A stretch of 64,000 nucleotides of DNA from Sequoia sempervirens (Eukaryota > Streptophyta > Pinopsida > Cupressales > Cupressaceae), in NCBI GenBank assembly GCA_007258455.2, contig VDFB02270651.1, forward strand, positions 697,298,197 to 697,362,196, given 5' to 3'. This document shows positions 10,618-22,305 of this stretch, one piece after another (the stretch's first letter is position 1; each line of letters opens with the position of its first letter). The translations under genes and the position numbers were made by a program. The notes below the pieces were generated by a model. The model worked only from the letters and a program-made list of their open reading frames with translations. It made no database searches and was not told the origin of the DNA.

Positions 10618-11902
10618 TGTAGACATAAAAAATATACTGATTTGATATTGTGCACCTGATCTCAACTTACTAACACCATTTCTTCATGTATCATTCCTCT
10701 GTCTAACTATTTAATCAAATTCCCTTATCTGATTAAATTCATCAATATTCATTTCTTAATTAAATAAATCATTTTATCTAATCAAGTCAATCTCTTGTTA
10801 ATTAAATCAATTTATGTGATCTAATTATCCCTATTTAATTAAATAATCAATTTATTTGATTAAATCCCTAAAGTCTATCCATTAAATTAAATAAATTAAA
10901 ATCTTATTTGATTTAATCTAACACCATCCCTTTTAATTAAATAAATCAAAATCTTTATTTAATTAGCCTCTTACCATATTCCTCTCTTATTTGATTTAAA
11001 TAAATCCATAAATCTAAGTCAAATAAGTCACATCATCTAATATTCTATTAAATTAATTAACCCTTGATTAATTTAACCTCATCTCATGTCACATCCCCTA
11101 GATAATGCAAGTTGCACATGAAAATAGATTTAATTCATTTATTAAATCCCTATTTTACTCACAAGGCATCTTTTTGGAATATTCTCTCATTTTGAATTCA
11201 AAAATTCCAAGTCAACATGTACATCCAACAAGGCATTTAAAACCTCTTACATGTCCTTTGCCTTGAGCCAAGTGGCATTTATTGCATTTTCCCTGCCCTC
11301 TTACATGTCATTTCAACAAATTTGAATTTCAAATATTGGCATTTATTGGCACAAACCCCAAATCTTGCACAACCATCATCCATTCATAGCTTGACAAGTG
11401 GCACCATATCATTGGATGAATGTTAGTCCCACATTGCTCAAATTTGGCATTCATCCATCTTGAAATCCTATAAATGAAGAGCTCCTCTCCTCATTTCATC
11501 ATCCACAATCCAAGCAAAGTTACCATGCTAAAATACTTAGCCATTTCCATTCATCCATCTTGAGTTCTTAGCTAGGTTATTGCAGATTTTGTTTGGAGCT
11601 CTCACCATTTCATCAAAAGTGGATCATCAATCTCTTCAACATTCGAATCTTGCATCTTAGGGATTGGGAAAGGGCCAAATTTCCACATCAAATTGGCACC
11701 AATTCCCCCATGGGATTGAGAGTTTGCATATCTAATTAGGATTTTATCTTGTTTTTATCATTTGCATTGTGTTCTTCAATATTTTCATTCCTAGTTTGAT
11801 TTGTAAATGGATTTCATGGGGAATCCTTCTTTTAGCTTGTAATTCCTTGTCTAACTCGTTTATTCATGTTGTTTTGCAAGTACTAGAAAAAGGGTTCGCA
11901 CA
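10618..11902 (+). repeat. 3' LTR of the Tat element (1285 bp)
   Basis: The LTR begins TGTAGACATAA directly after the polypurine tract and ends GGGTTCGCACA. The right end is fixed by comparison with the empty copy of the flanking sequence at 18281. A TATA-like TATAAAT is at 11469-11475, followed by the pyrimidine-rich CTCCTCATTT. The solo LTR at 24075-24932 is a diverged relative with the same start, the same central words (CAAGTGGC, AGTCCCACATTG, GGATTGGGAAAGGG) and a similar end. Confidence 0.92.
11469..11475 (+). promoter_or_regulatory. TATA box in the 3' LTR
   Basis: TATAAAT sits about 850 bp into the LTR, with CTCCTCATTT about 15 bp downstream as a likely start region. The placement fits a Pol II LTR promoter. 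Confidence 0.7.
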
Positions 11903-12147
11903 GTAGGAGTTATTGAAACTTCAAGTTTTTCAAATAATTTTATTTTTTTGGTAAATTGGACTCAAAGTGGTGCTCCATATATTTTTAACCAACAATTTTA
12001 GTTGAAAAAGTTGTGGAAGTATCTAACTTAGCTAGAATGAATCTTACTAGATCATATGTTTGACCAATTGAATTTTAGTTAGAAATACTTAAATTTAGTT
12101 GTGCTGAAAAGTTGGTCAAAAGTGTGACATAGCTTTGTGATTTTACC
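11903..12147 (+). mobile_element. Right end of a TIR DNA element, interrupted by the Tat element
   Basis: 245 bp match 18281-18525 at high identity, both starting GTAGGAGTTATTG and ending in TTTTACC. The copy at 18281 belongs to a complete TIR element. Here the left part is cut off by the Tat LTR, so the retrotransposon jumped into this element. The first 5 bp, GTAGG (11903-11907), are the predicted target-site duplication. The matching copy should lie left of the 5' LTR, outside the window. Confidence 0.85.
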
Positions 12148-12448
12148 CTTTAATGACATTATGAGCAGTGATGGAATAAAATAGTGGGAACAATTAAAGG
12201 GTTAATTTAACCTCCTTGGGACTCAAAACAGAACATACTCTATTTTGGTAAAAGTATTGAAGCAAGGTAATAAAGTAAAAAATGATCAAAGACCAGAAAG
12301 TTGGACATGGAAAGATGGATCCCCACTGTAGACTATCAAATCCATTAATTTGTACAGAATGCAAACTGACCCATATGAAATCCCAAACCATGTAAACAAA
12401 AACTAGAAACTTAATCTCAGTAAACCTGAGTGGAATTAGTATGTCAAA

Positions 12449-13345
12449 ATGTGTTGGTCTAGATACATAGAGCCAAAAAAATGTTGTTTTAGATGGTTGC
12501 TTTGGTTAAAAAAGTTGGTGCTTGGTCCCTCTAGTGTTGTATGTAGTGTGTGCACAATGAGTTTGAGATTATTGAACATATTTTCTTTTATTGTTCATAT
12601 TCCTAAGCTATTTGGTCTATGTTTATGGGAAAGTTGTGCGGGTGGGATAGTAGGTTGAACATCACTTGGTTTGAAATTTTGTGTGGGTATGTCAATGGTC
12701 TGAAAAGTAAATCTTTTTTTTTTTGTCAGCTTTTTCCATTGAAGTTGTTTGGTTTCTATGGAAAATAAAGAATGAGCACTTGTACCAAGGTAGGTTGAGG
12801 CTCCTTACTGAGTCAAGTAGACTCACTCTATTGTTGATTGTGGAATAGGTGGCAGTGACCTTGAAGCTGCCAACAGATAAATTCATGAAGGTGTTGGATG
12901 AGGGGGTTGCTCCCTTATTCAAAGGAGACATTAAAGACACAAAATATTGGCTTCAGGACCTAAGAGGGGTGGGCAACAAATTCAAGAAAAAATTCATAGA
13001 TTTTCAGAACCAGTACTCAAAACAACACTAGTATGAGGCTGTGAAACACTTGGAAGCTACACATTAGAACTTTGACATGAATAGCTAGAATTGACTCATA
13101 TAAGCTGAGTAGGAATGTGGATAAGGCGAAATAAATTGAAAATTAATCATGTTTATCTATCTATGTATGTTTTAAATGTTTAAGTTGTGGATCATGTGAT
13201 CCTGTGATCTATATACTTTGATGTATTTTATTATTTTGGTGCCTGGTTGGTTGATATACTTTGTATGTGACCACTCTGGCCACATTCATATTGTAACCAG
13301 TTCTTGATGACGATTAATATAATTCATAAATGAATTCCAATTTTT
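12449..13345 (+). pseudogene. 3' end of a LINE (L1-type) ORF2 with zinc-binding RT domain, plus 3' UTR
   Basis: After a frameshift near 12555 the peptide EFEIIEHIFFYC follows CSVC (12542-12553), giving the C-x2-C...H...C pattern of the zf-RVT domain that ends many plant LINE ORF2 proteins. Downstream in frame are WFEILCGYVNGLKSKS, VVWFLWKIKNEHLYQ and LTESSRLTLLLIVE, typical of the same region. A stop at about 12847 is read through to VAVTLKLPTDKFMKVL. Coding fades near 13065, and an AT-rich 3' tail runs to about 13345. The fragment is 5'-truncated, which is normal for LINE insertions. I see no RNase H domain attached. Confidence 0.8.
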
Positions 13346-15690
13346 AAAAAGAGTTTAACTACTTTGAAGAAGAAAAACTAATGAATTTATTTATTACAAG
13401 TGCATGAACAAGTCTCCAAGAAACTTTCTTCAAATTTATAGATGTAAGATAGAGTTTTAGAAATTATGAAACAATTAAAAAACATCAGTGTACAATTTCT
13501 CAATTTTAATGAGTGAGAGTGAGAGAGAGAGAGAGAGAGATTACCATAAAATCAAAGCTAAATTACACAACTTTTGATGGTATGTTGTCTAGTTGTTCTA
13601 GAATAGTGGTTTTAGAATAGGATATGGACATATATCAAAGGATAAAGGAAAAGGAGCTTTTTTCTTATGTATTAATTACAAATGCCTTGGTAGTAGTGTA
13701 CTCCAAATGTGTAATATTTTTAATTGAGTGAAATTATCTTTAATAATGTGCTACTATGTAAAATTATGTTTATATTCAGGGAGAAGAACCTTTTACAGGT
13801 GAGATTGGTGCTCATGTCAAGTTTAAAGGTTTGTAGGCCAATGGTGGTGGACTATATTCAAGTGGTTCCTTTAACTCCATAGCCTATATTTGTAAGACGA
13901 TCATATATGTATCTTGATTTCATAAGAAAAAAATTGTAGGTAATTAATTTTTAAAAAATGCAAAAAAGATGTCCCCATATTATGTGCCTTATGTGATTTG
14001 AAATAGAATGTGAAAGCATAAAGTGAGCCACTCATCAATAGAAAAAAATCTTCAAAATGCACTATCACATTATAGGTTTAACTAATTCATTTCTTATCCT
14101 TCTATAGAAATGCAATTGAAATAAATCCATTAACAAGCACATTGCATTACCTTAAAAAATGAGTATAATTGAATACTTTCTTTATATAAATTAGCTATCA
14201 ATTACATGTTTCTTGGTACTTTCCATTTAAGGTGAGATCATTAACGTAGAAATTTTATAGTAAATATACACCATAAGTGTGGCCAATGAGTTGATAAAGA
14301 GAATAATTCAATCATATTTATTATTTTATTAGAGTCTGGTGGCATCAAAGGATGGAGGACTTCTACCATCTCAAGCTATCTTCTCACTTTCAGATGAAAT
14401 TTTACATCAAAAGAATATTGTTTTGTGTTCTCTTTTATATTCTTTGATGATGCTAGCATAATTAAAGAATCCATATATTACAAAGTTTATCTTTCATGAT
14501 AGGTAAGGGATATGGTGTTCAAAATCAATATAAATTGTTGCCTAGATAGTTTGGAGTTTTGATCTAGGGAATTCTACCCTTTTGAGGTTTATGATACAAG
14601 TTGACAAAGCAATGGATTGTTTTCCAATAATGTATAACATTTTTTATTCAAGAGCTTAGGGAGGTGACCTAGTCTAGGAACTCAAGAAGTCAACTCAAGA
14701 GACACACCATTTATGAGATAGATTGGTGGAGTTCCACCTAATCTAGGATATGTTTCTTCAAAGAAAAATATTTTCAAGTATGTGTATTTGTTTTTTGTAG
14801 TGAATTTTTTTTCTTTTTCTATTTGTATTATGTAAAACTTAAGGGGTGTCTCTTAGGAAGGTGAAATTTAAGTTTTCAAGGATACATTTGTAAGAACAAT
14901 ATAGTAAGAGGGGTAATACTAGTGTATTATATTACACTATTTACCACCACTTAATTTATGGTTAATGGTTATACCTATTATACAATTATAGTAAATAATT
15001 ATATAGTTACAATTATATCAATTATATCTCTCATGTAAATCTATCTTCAATTCATTAATAATAGGTCAAGCATTTACCTTTCACTAAATACTTTCAGGAA
15101 AGAACAAAGACTTTATTACACACCCCTTAAAATAGGTAAGGAAATATACCATTCCTCTCAATATATGTATTCCTTTCTAAATCACTTTTAAATGTATACT
15201 TCATATGATACTTGAAAAAATTAATGTAAATAAGTATCCCTATTCATCATAAACCATAATAGGAAATACCTTACAAAAGTATTTAGCATTATGAAATTTC
15301 AAGTAGTAAATAAAAAAAACAAAAAAAACATCTAATCTCTTTCCCTTTAATATTCTATTTGTCATATTCACCTAAAATCTAAAGATAAAACCTATGCATC
15401 ACCATCTCAATCCTTTGTAATTGACTAGCCCAAAATAGAATTTCATTTTCACAAAATTGTATGTTTCTTTTTTTTATTGTTAAAATACTTATCCTTTATG
15501 ATAGTATCTAATACAATGTAATATTGAGAAAGATGGGTTTTGACTCAATTGATTATATTATACATAAATAAGGAGAGAAGGTAGTCAACTAAATTAGTTC
15601 ACCCTTCCCTCACCTCTCCTAACTTAGAGGACTTCAATATAAATCAAAACCAAATTTTATACAAACATTCCTTTATATTAACATAATAAG
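13346..15690. other. AT-rich sequence without recognisable features
   Basis: No coding signal, repeat termini or RNA gene is visible. A (GA)n microsatellite at 13511-13541 is the only clear structure. Confidence 0.6.
13511..13541 (+). repeat. (GA)n microsatellite
   Basis: GAGTGAGAGT is followed by an uninterrupted GA run. Confidence 0.95.
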
Positions 15691-15694
15691 TCTG

Positions 15695-15935
15695 TCAGTA
15701 GTAACGTATCATGGACTTTTATTGGCTAAAGAGTCTGGGGTCTCTAAACTTTGGATTGAAGGGGATTCCCTTAGCATTATAAAGTATCTTATGAGGAGAA
15801 ACTTTCCCTTATGATCTATAGCCCATTTGATTAATGATTCTATCTCTATCATTAACACTTTTGATGAGGTGAGAATCACTCATGTGTTCAAGGAACTAAT
15901 TTGTTTGTTGATGGATTAGCCAATTTATGAGTGAT
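15695..15935 (+). pseudogene. RNase H domain fragment from a LINE ORF2 C-terminus
   Basis: The plus-strand peptide LLLAKESGVSKLWIEGDS, then HLINDSISIINTFDEV and ITHVFKETNLFVDGLANL, matches the plant LINE/RVT_3-type RNase H. It shows the EGDS aspartate block and the final VDGLA aspartate block. A stop interrupts it near 15812. The first acidic block is degraded. This domain closes ORF2 in some plant LINE lineages. It is separate from the LINE tail at 12449, which ends in zf-RVT only. Confidence 0.78.
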
Positions 15936-16256
15936 GACTTGAATTAATTGGAATAATTATAATTCCTTGCCACTTAATCTTTAGAAAATTTTCAATTATG
16001 ATGAGTTGTCACGTCAAGGATGTAGTTAAGAAGGGATAAATGCTATTTTATTTCTTCCTTAGTTGGTTTTTGCATGTCAAGTTCAGTGCATGCTCTTTTA
16101 ATAATTGCTTTTTAGATTTTTGTGAGATTATGGACTAAGAGCTTAGGTATGGCAGTACTTGGTTTGTCAGGCTCACACATTTTGTGGGTTTCTTTTTCTT
16201 TTCCTTGTGGTTTGTTTTCCTAATCTTTCCTTTGTAGAATATCAAAGAACAAGTGA

Positions 16257-17546
16257 AGTGATTGTTGTAGAGTCGAGTCGAGCTCTTGTGAAGAGTTTAG
16301 CAGCAATAAATTTTTTTTGGAGCATCTAGAGAAGGGTGGTGTCTGCCCCTATTTGTTGAAGCTCCATGGCCTGAACCCTAAAGTGACAGAGGCTTCTGTT
16401 AGTGGATGGAACAACATGGTTTTGCTCTATAAGGGTGTGGAATTCAACATTAATGAGGAATTCATTGCTGAGATTATTGGTCTTCCTTCTAGGGGAAGGA
16501 AATTTTATAGAGATAGGGTTGCAGCCAAGATGACCTTAGCGAATTTCTTCAAAGGTGTTGAGAAGAGGAAGATTAAGTTTATTGGTAGTGATGGGTATGC
16601 ACACAAATCTATTAAGCTGCTTTGGAGGGTCATTTCTTTGACCATTATGCAATTTTTCACTATAGAGGGAAATTATTATGTTATCTATGGCTATCATTTT
16701 GTGTTATTGAATCACTTTCGCTATAACTCTTTGGTTTCGTTTCCTTTTTACCTCCTTTTAATGGAAATTAGTATCAAGGATCATAGGAAGAACCCTAGGA
16801 AGGCTATTCTCCATGAAGGCCTTATGAATCTAATTTCCATTCACATTAAGTTGAAGTTGGTTCTTGTTTCTCCTAAGACCCCGACTCATAAAAAGGGAGG
16901 AAACAATACAAGGTATGATACTGGTGGGTAGGCGGATGAGTGGGAAGGGGATTCTGAGGAATATGATTATGATTTTGAGGAACCATCAGAGGAGGAGAGT
17001 GATTCTAGTAATGATTTCAAGGATTTGGAATCCTCGTCTAAAGTTTATGAAACTGATTCTAAAATGAAGGAAGCCATGGTTCCTTCGGTGAAGAAGAATG
17101 TAAAGGGGAAGAAAAGGTTCCCTAAGAAAGAGAAGCATGTTGGTAAGTAGATGGTGGATGATTTGAGAGATGTGGAGAATTCTCCTATTCTTGATGTCAA
17201 ACATGACTTGAGTGATGGCCTTGAGGGTATCAAGCATTCTATGAAGGAAATTGATCAGATAAATGAGGGTATGGTGTATTCCAAGGGGGTTGGCCCTAGC
17301 CATGCTAATTTTGTTTCTCCTATTAGTGCTGAGCAGGTTAAGGGGAGTGATGTGAAGGCAGAGTGGCTCGAAACTCTAGCCGACTTGGTGGATATGCCTA
17401 ATAAGCACCATGTGAAAGTGGAGGTTATTGAAGTAGAGGATTCCCCTATTGAGGAGGATTGGAGGGTAGAAAGGGGACTCAGGAGGAACCTATTGAGAAT
17501 GTTGGTTCTTAGGTTGCACCACTAGTCAATTGGGAAGAAATTAATT
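16257..17546 (+). pseudogene. Unrecognised repeat-associated ORF, 5' part, broken
   Basis: The frame is open from about 16257 to 16931. No ATG precedes the first conserved-looking stretch near 16317, so the start is unclear. The N-terminal 200 residues look globular: GGVCPYLLKLHGLNPKVT, EEFIAEIIGLPSRGRKF, YYVIYGYHFVLLNHFRY, SFPFYLLLMEISIK. The middle is a charged, low-complexity linker (EEYDYDFEEPSEEESDSS) with a stop at 16929 and a frame change. A further segment (17151-17470) includes EWLETLADLVDMPNKHH. The pattern is that of an element-encoded protein rather than a host gene. I do not recognise the family. The ORF is interrupted at 17547 by a TIR element and resumes at about 18538. Confidence 0.6.
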
Positions 17547-17894
17547 GGTAAAAGCACAAATTTCTGTCACACTTTATAAAGGAAATGACCAACATTGATC
17601 CAACTTTTAAACTTGAATCACTAAAAAGTAGCATTTACGTTTTGAATTTTGAAATGATGTAAACTAGTGAAATATGAATTTTTTAGTATATTTTATGTTT
17701 GTATTTTTTTTTTAAAATAAAAAAATTATTTTTAACTATTTTTTAATAAATTAACACTATAATTTAGTTGTTGATAAAATGCTGAAAAATGAAGTTGCAT
17801 GAGATGTCAAACTTTTTATAGTAAATTTTTTTTTTTTCTTTCAAAATTTTTGTGTATATTTTTAACTTTAAATTTTAGTGCATGGATATATTTT

Positions 17895-17940
<46 letters not shown>

Positions 17941-18525
17941 AAATGTGCATGAATCAAAAAATAGTTTTTTCCATCGAATACCAAATTTCATATTAAATAT
18001 TTATCTAAAATGGAAAACAAATTATACCATCTAGAAATTTATTCTTTTATCTAGTGCATCATATTTTATTCAATTTTTTTTAACAAGTTTTAGTATTTTT
18101 CCTTAGCATTGTAATCAACCTAATATTTTGTGTTGATAACCTACTTTCACTAAAAATAAAATGTAAAATATAAAATATAAATAATAATTAAACTATTAAA
18201 ATAAATATTTTTTTGAAAGCTACACTTATGGATCTACAAAAAGGTATTTTTATATATTTTTTAAAATGTTATTTACATTCGTAGGAGTTATTGAAACTTC
18301 AAGCTTTTCAAATAATTTTATTTTTTTGGTAAACTGGAGTCAAAGTGGTGCTCCATATTTTTTAGCCAACAATTTTAGTTGAAAAGGTTGTGGAAGTATC
18401 TAACTTCACTAGAATGAATCTTACTATATCATATGTTTGACCAAAATTGATTTTTAGTTAGAAATACTTAAATTCAGTTGTGCTAATAAGTGGCTAAAAG
18501 TGTAACACAGATTTGTGCTTTTACC
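17547..18525. mobile_element. Non-autonomous TIR DNA element (979 bp)
   Basis: The left end GGTAAAAGCACAAATTTCTG and the reverse complement of the right end, GGTAAAAGCACAAATCTGTG, form imperfect terminal inverted repeats of about 28 bp. The interior is AT-rich, holds an (AT)n tract, and has no transposase. The last 245 bp recur at 11903-12147, so the element is a dispersed family. It splits the unrecognised ORF on either side. No target-site duplication is clear: the flanks read TTAATT on the left and CTAACA on the right. The superfamily is therefore unassigned. Confidence 0.8.
17899..17938. repeat. (AT)n microsatellite
   Basis: About twenty AT units run in a row inside the TIR element. Confidence 0.97.
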
Positions 18526-18537
18526 CTAACATGCACC

Positions 18538-19204
18538 TATTTTGTAGAATGGCGGAGGACAGAACTCACAATTTACTCTCACTTGTAAAGTGGCTTTTCT
18601 TGAAAGTGAAGGAGCTCAATGCCTAGATTAAAAACTGGCAAGATGTTTGTGTTGTGTTAGTGCATGGAAGCCAAAAGGAATGGATGATTAAAGGTAAGGT
18701 TAAGATGATGAATGTTATTCTTGATAGACTTGTGTTGATGTTGACATGCTTGGTAAAAGTCATGAGAATAGGATAACCTCCCTAGAAATGGCTATCCAAA
18801 AGATTATTGAAGAGAGGTTTGTGAATATGGAGGAAAGAATTAGCAAGATTAGTGATGATTTGCAGACTGTTGTTAGTATTAGTAACAAGTCCTTTAAATC
18901 TAGTGCTAAGGGTCTCTCTATTTTAAATGAGAAAGCTTTAAAGTGGACTAGTAAGTCTCTGGATCTGTGAGAACATGAGAAGGTCATTGAGGAAGTTAAC
19001 TGCATGAATTTGGAGGAGAATATTGAAGATATTGGTCCCAATGTGGAGAAGGATTTGGAGGTTGATTTGTGCTTGAGAATGAGGAGTGAGACCAAGAAAG
19101 GGGCTGCCATTTTGTTTGAATATTTGAAGGATGTGGCCGAGATGTACGAGGGGGTCATTGCTGAAAATATGGCCTCGACCAATGTTCTTGATAAAATGTT
19201 GTAG
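18538..19204 (+). pseudogene. Unrecognised repeat-associated ORF, 3' part, after the TIR insertion
   Basis: Coding resumes after the TIR element. One frame gives MAEDRTHNLLSLVKWLFLKV, then WQDVCVVLVHGSQKEWMIKG. After a frame change near 18745 come ENRITSLEMAIQKIIEERF and NMEERISKISDDLQTV, an amphipathic and probably coiled-coil stretch. After a stop at 18968, EENIEDIGPNVEKDLEVDL and GAAILFEYLKDVAEMYEG follow to a stop near 19204. No catalytic motif is visible. Acidic and helical character suggests a Gag-like or structural element protein, but this is only inference. It belongs with 16257-17546. Confidence 0.58.
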
Positions 19205-19420
19205 TTTTGTTGTTGTTTTTGGTTGTTCAGCCTTGTTGCTAATGTTTTGTTGTTGGGTTGCTAATGGGTTCTCTAGTTTTATCTTTAGTTAGCTTTTTTT
19301 CTTTTTGTGGGTTGTGGGTCTTAATGCTTTAGTCTTTTTAGTAGCTTCTCTCCGAACTGTCAAGGGTTTCGTGGTCCCTTCAAAACCTGCTTTTCCTAAT
19401 AAAAAGATAATAAGTGTTAA
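19205..19420 (+). other. 3' tail of the unrecognised ORF unit
   Basis: TG-rich sequence follows the stop, then CCTTCAAAACCTGC and TTTTCCTAATAAAAAGATAA near 19376-19411, which contains a polyadenylation-like AATAAA. It may mark the 3' end of the element carrying the ORF. Confidence 0.4.
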
Positions 19421-21900
19421 GGATGTCTCTATTGGTATGTAGGTGTGAAAATATTAATAAAAAAAATCATACTTATATTTTAAGGTCTAATAATAAACAT
19501 AATAACTAACAAAAACTCATTTGTAGATAATCTTAGCACCTTACAAGGGAGAATTGATTTTTTTTCCTTAAAAAATAACTCTATCTCCAACCTATTTCAT
19601 CTTAATATTTGGCTATCTCAAGGTATGAACAAATTGATAATATTTTGATGACTTAATTTATATAGTGGAAAATTGATTTTTAGTTTTGTAAAAGTACTTT
19701 TGTTAATAGCAATTTCTTATGTGTATAATTTTTTTACTTAAAGAAAATGATTAGTGATGCACCACCTACTTTAATACATTTATTTGGTTTCATTTGGATT
19801 GATGTATTGTGTACTATAGTTCTATGTTTTTATAATTTATTTTCTTAATCATAATAATAATCTTAATATTGTTTAGAAATACTATTATTGTAATGACAAA
19901 GTTATGTGGGATAAAGAGCTTGGGATAGTTATTTAACTTCTAGGTATCAAATGAGTGTTAATTTCTTAATTTAATGTGTTTACAAATTTTTGATTCATTA
20001 TTCGAGTTATTAAATTTATTATAATTTTCTCTCATTAGGTCACAAGCTTTCTTTGTGAAATTTCAAGCCCAACAATTTACGATAAAATTATTTACTACAA
20101 AGTGTTGGTTTGAAAATAGTTGAACTTTTTGATGTAATTTTATGTGATGCAAATTCTTCAACTTTCCTTTCCAAAACTATAAAATTTTCAAAGTTTTTAA
20201 GCTTGAAGTGGGACCACCTTTACCTATAATTTTTCAAATGTTGTTTCTTTGGGTTCTCTTAATTTGAGGATATTTTTTCCTTTTATATATATTCTTATGT
20301 TCATTTTCACTTAAATTGGTAAGTTTGAGTTGGACATTTTCTTCATATTTAAAGAAGATTATAATTTTTAGGCAAACACTCTAGGATTAAATATTTAGGA
20401 TTATAATTTACGTAGACATCCATATTAAGATTGAAATCTATATTTTAACATATTTGGGATACTAATTTGCATAGACATCAATATTTTTCATCACTTTTTA
20501 CACTACCAAATAAAGTCTCTCAATTCAATCAATTCTTGTGTCCACCACATCCATACACCAATGTTATTTTTTAAAATAACAAACTTATTTTTTAAAATAA
20601 CAAACTTATTTTTTTCTATTTTTTTAATAAAATTAAATACTTTTATTTGATTCTCATGAAATAAATAAAAGGTTTAAGAAACACTATTTTCATTTGTCTT
20701 TATATTTTCTTAAAATTTCTTCAATCCACTTGTGTAAGATTCTTTTCATGGTAAATAATTAGTTGACAAGGAGACCAACCAATTTAGATCCCAAGTCAAA
20801 ATATTATTTTAATAAAAAATTGTCATTCTTCATAATTCAACAAAACATTTCAATTGACACATGATCATATTCCCCTATTAATAGGCCCATAACCTAGATT
20901 TGACAATCAACCTTTCTTATCAAACATTTTTACATGATAATTATCTATTAAAATTGCTCCTTCAAATACTAAAACATATTTTATTATAAACTAGATATAT
21001 ATCAAAATAATTCTATAACAAAAGTTTTTCCTCCCTCCTAATAAATTTTTGTTAAACTTTCAATTAAAATATACAACAAAATTGCTAAATACATACATAA
21101 GGCCATCATGTATTTAAGTCTTCAGCTGTGCACCCCTACCCTCTCTAAGTAGTAGATGCTAGTCTATATGCAATGTCAAAGAATAAATAAATCAATTCAC
21201 GAAGATTTATCCAAAAAATAGATACAATGAGTGCTAAGTGCACCATTCATTATCATGAGAGATGGGTTCTTGTGAACCACTACTCATGAACACATGGGTT
21301 AATGAGTTTGACTCGTAAAACTACATGGTTGAATCCTAATAGCAATATCATAGAAAATAGATGTTAAAATCTTATATGCTTATAGGAGAGGACCTAGTAG
21401 TTGAGCACCCTAACTTCACGATTCTCAAAATCCTACATGGAAATTTCAAAAAATTCTGAAATTTTTACAGCAGCTTGCTTGGCAATGCCCCTACTTATAA
21501 CTAAGGTTTGAGGGCCACATCATCAAATATGATGCCATATCAACATTTTTTTTGTCTAGGTGTCCAAAAGGGTCCAAAAAAAGGTGAGACCTATGCTTGT
21601 ACACTAAATCACATTTCATTTGTGTGTGGATGTGGCATCGCATGATTTGTTGCTTTTTAGATCTAAGGAATACATATTATTCAATTATTGATAGTTATCA
21701 TCAACACTAACAACTTTAAAGTCATAATCATTGGTTCAAAAATATTGAACATTAAATCAACAAATGCTATAACAACTAGTGAAACATGCTCAATTAGTGG
21801 GTCCTTTCTCCTATAACTCTACATGTGCTTTTATTAAAAAGCATAGAAGAAATGACACGCAATGATCGGTTTAACGGCCAGCTTCAGTTGTCCTTCCTCT
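19421..21900. other. AT-rich intergenic sequence
   Basis: No coding, RNA or element structure is recognised. The only local feature is a short tandem duplication of TTTTTTAAAATAACAAACTT at about 20570-20610. Confidence 0.55.
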
Positions 21901-21984
21901 ATCGCTTTAACTGGGGTAAAGGAAGTTGAACACTGTGGGAACGCCAGAAAATCAACTTGTACGAGTACTACTGTTGTTAAATGT

Positions 21985-21990
21985 TTGACT
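21985..21990 (+). promoter_or_regulatory. W-box-like element upstream of the AP2/ERF gene
   Basis: TTGACT contains the WRKY-binding core TTGAC, about 320 bp before the ATG. Such a short word can occur by chance. Confidence 0.3.
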
Positions 21991-22151
21991 ATTAAAAAAA
22001 CGTTTATACAGCCAATTCTATCTTAAACCGGCAAAACTGCCGTCCAAGTGTCGGATGTCGACAGAGAAATACAAATAAATGGTCAATTGTTTCGGAAATT
22101 AAAAATCACATTTCCTTCTACAGTTGAAACTAACTATTGATGTTTAGGCTA

Positions 22152-22157
22152 GCCGAC
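22152..22157 (+). promoter_or_regulatory. DRE/CRT core in the AP2/ERF promoter
   Basis: GCCGAC, the core bound by DREB/CBF-type AP2 proteins, lies about 40 bp before the TATA-like box and 149 bp before the ATG. Autoregulation or control by related factors is possible. This is inference from the motif alone. Confidence 0.45.
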
Positions 22158-22197
22158 AACGCATGTGGGAAGTTAGAAGTATGAATTTGTCAGCTCA

Positions 22198-22203
22198 TAT
22201 ATA
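22198..22203 (+). promoter_or_regulatory. TATA box of the AP2/ERF gene
   Basis: TATATA lies 103 bp before the ATG in a promoter that is less AT-rich than the surrounding DNA, giving a likely 5' UTR of about 70-80 bases. Confidence 0.5.
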
Positions 22204-22305
22204 CGCTGGATCCTTCAAATTCAAGTACAAAAATATACCAAGTAAACTCAAAATAAGGTAGAATATAGCCTTGTAAGCTAATATCGAGGTTAAAAGTTTT
22301 GCAAT

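Larger units (their letters stand above)
1..11902 (+). mobile_element. Ty3/Gypsy retrotransposon, Tat type, 5' end missing
   Basis: The order gag, protease, RT, RNase H, second RNase H, integrase, non-coding 3' region, polypurine tract and 3' LTR is visible on the plus strand. Integrase after RT defines Ty3/Gypsy. A second, archaeal-type RNase H between RT/RNase H and integrase is known for the Tat lineage (Ogre, Retand, Grande). The 5' LTR, primer-binding site and start of gag lie left of the window. Coding is broken by about 19 in-frame stops and at least two frameshifts, so the copy is dead. The right boundary is set by the LTR end CA at 11902. It is confirmed by a second copy of the flanking sequence at 18281 that lacks the retrotransposon. 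Confidence 0.93.

Noticed and set aside
12849..13031. Independent small gene (60 codons)
   Set aside because: It is in frame with the LINE zf-RVT tail upstream and separated from it by one stop, so it is LINE coding.
17547..18525. Assignment of the TIR element to PIF/Harbinger or hAT
   Set aside because: No target-site duplication of 3 or 8 bp can be shown, and no transposase is present, so the superfamily was left open.
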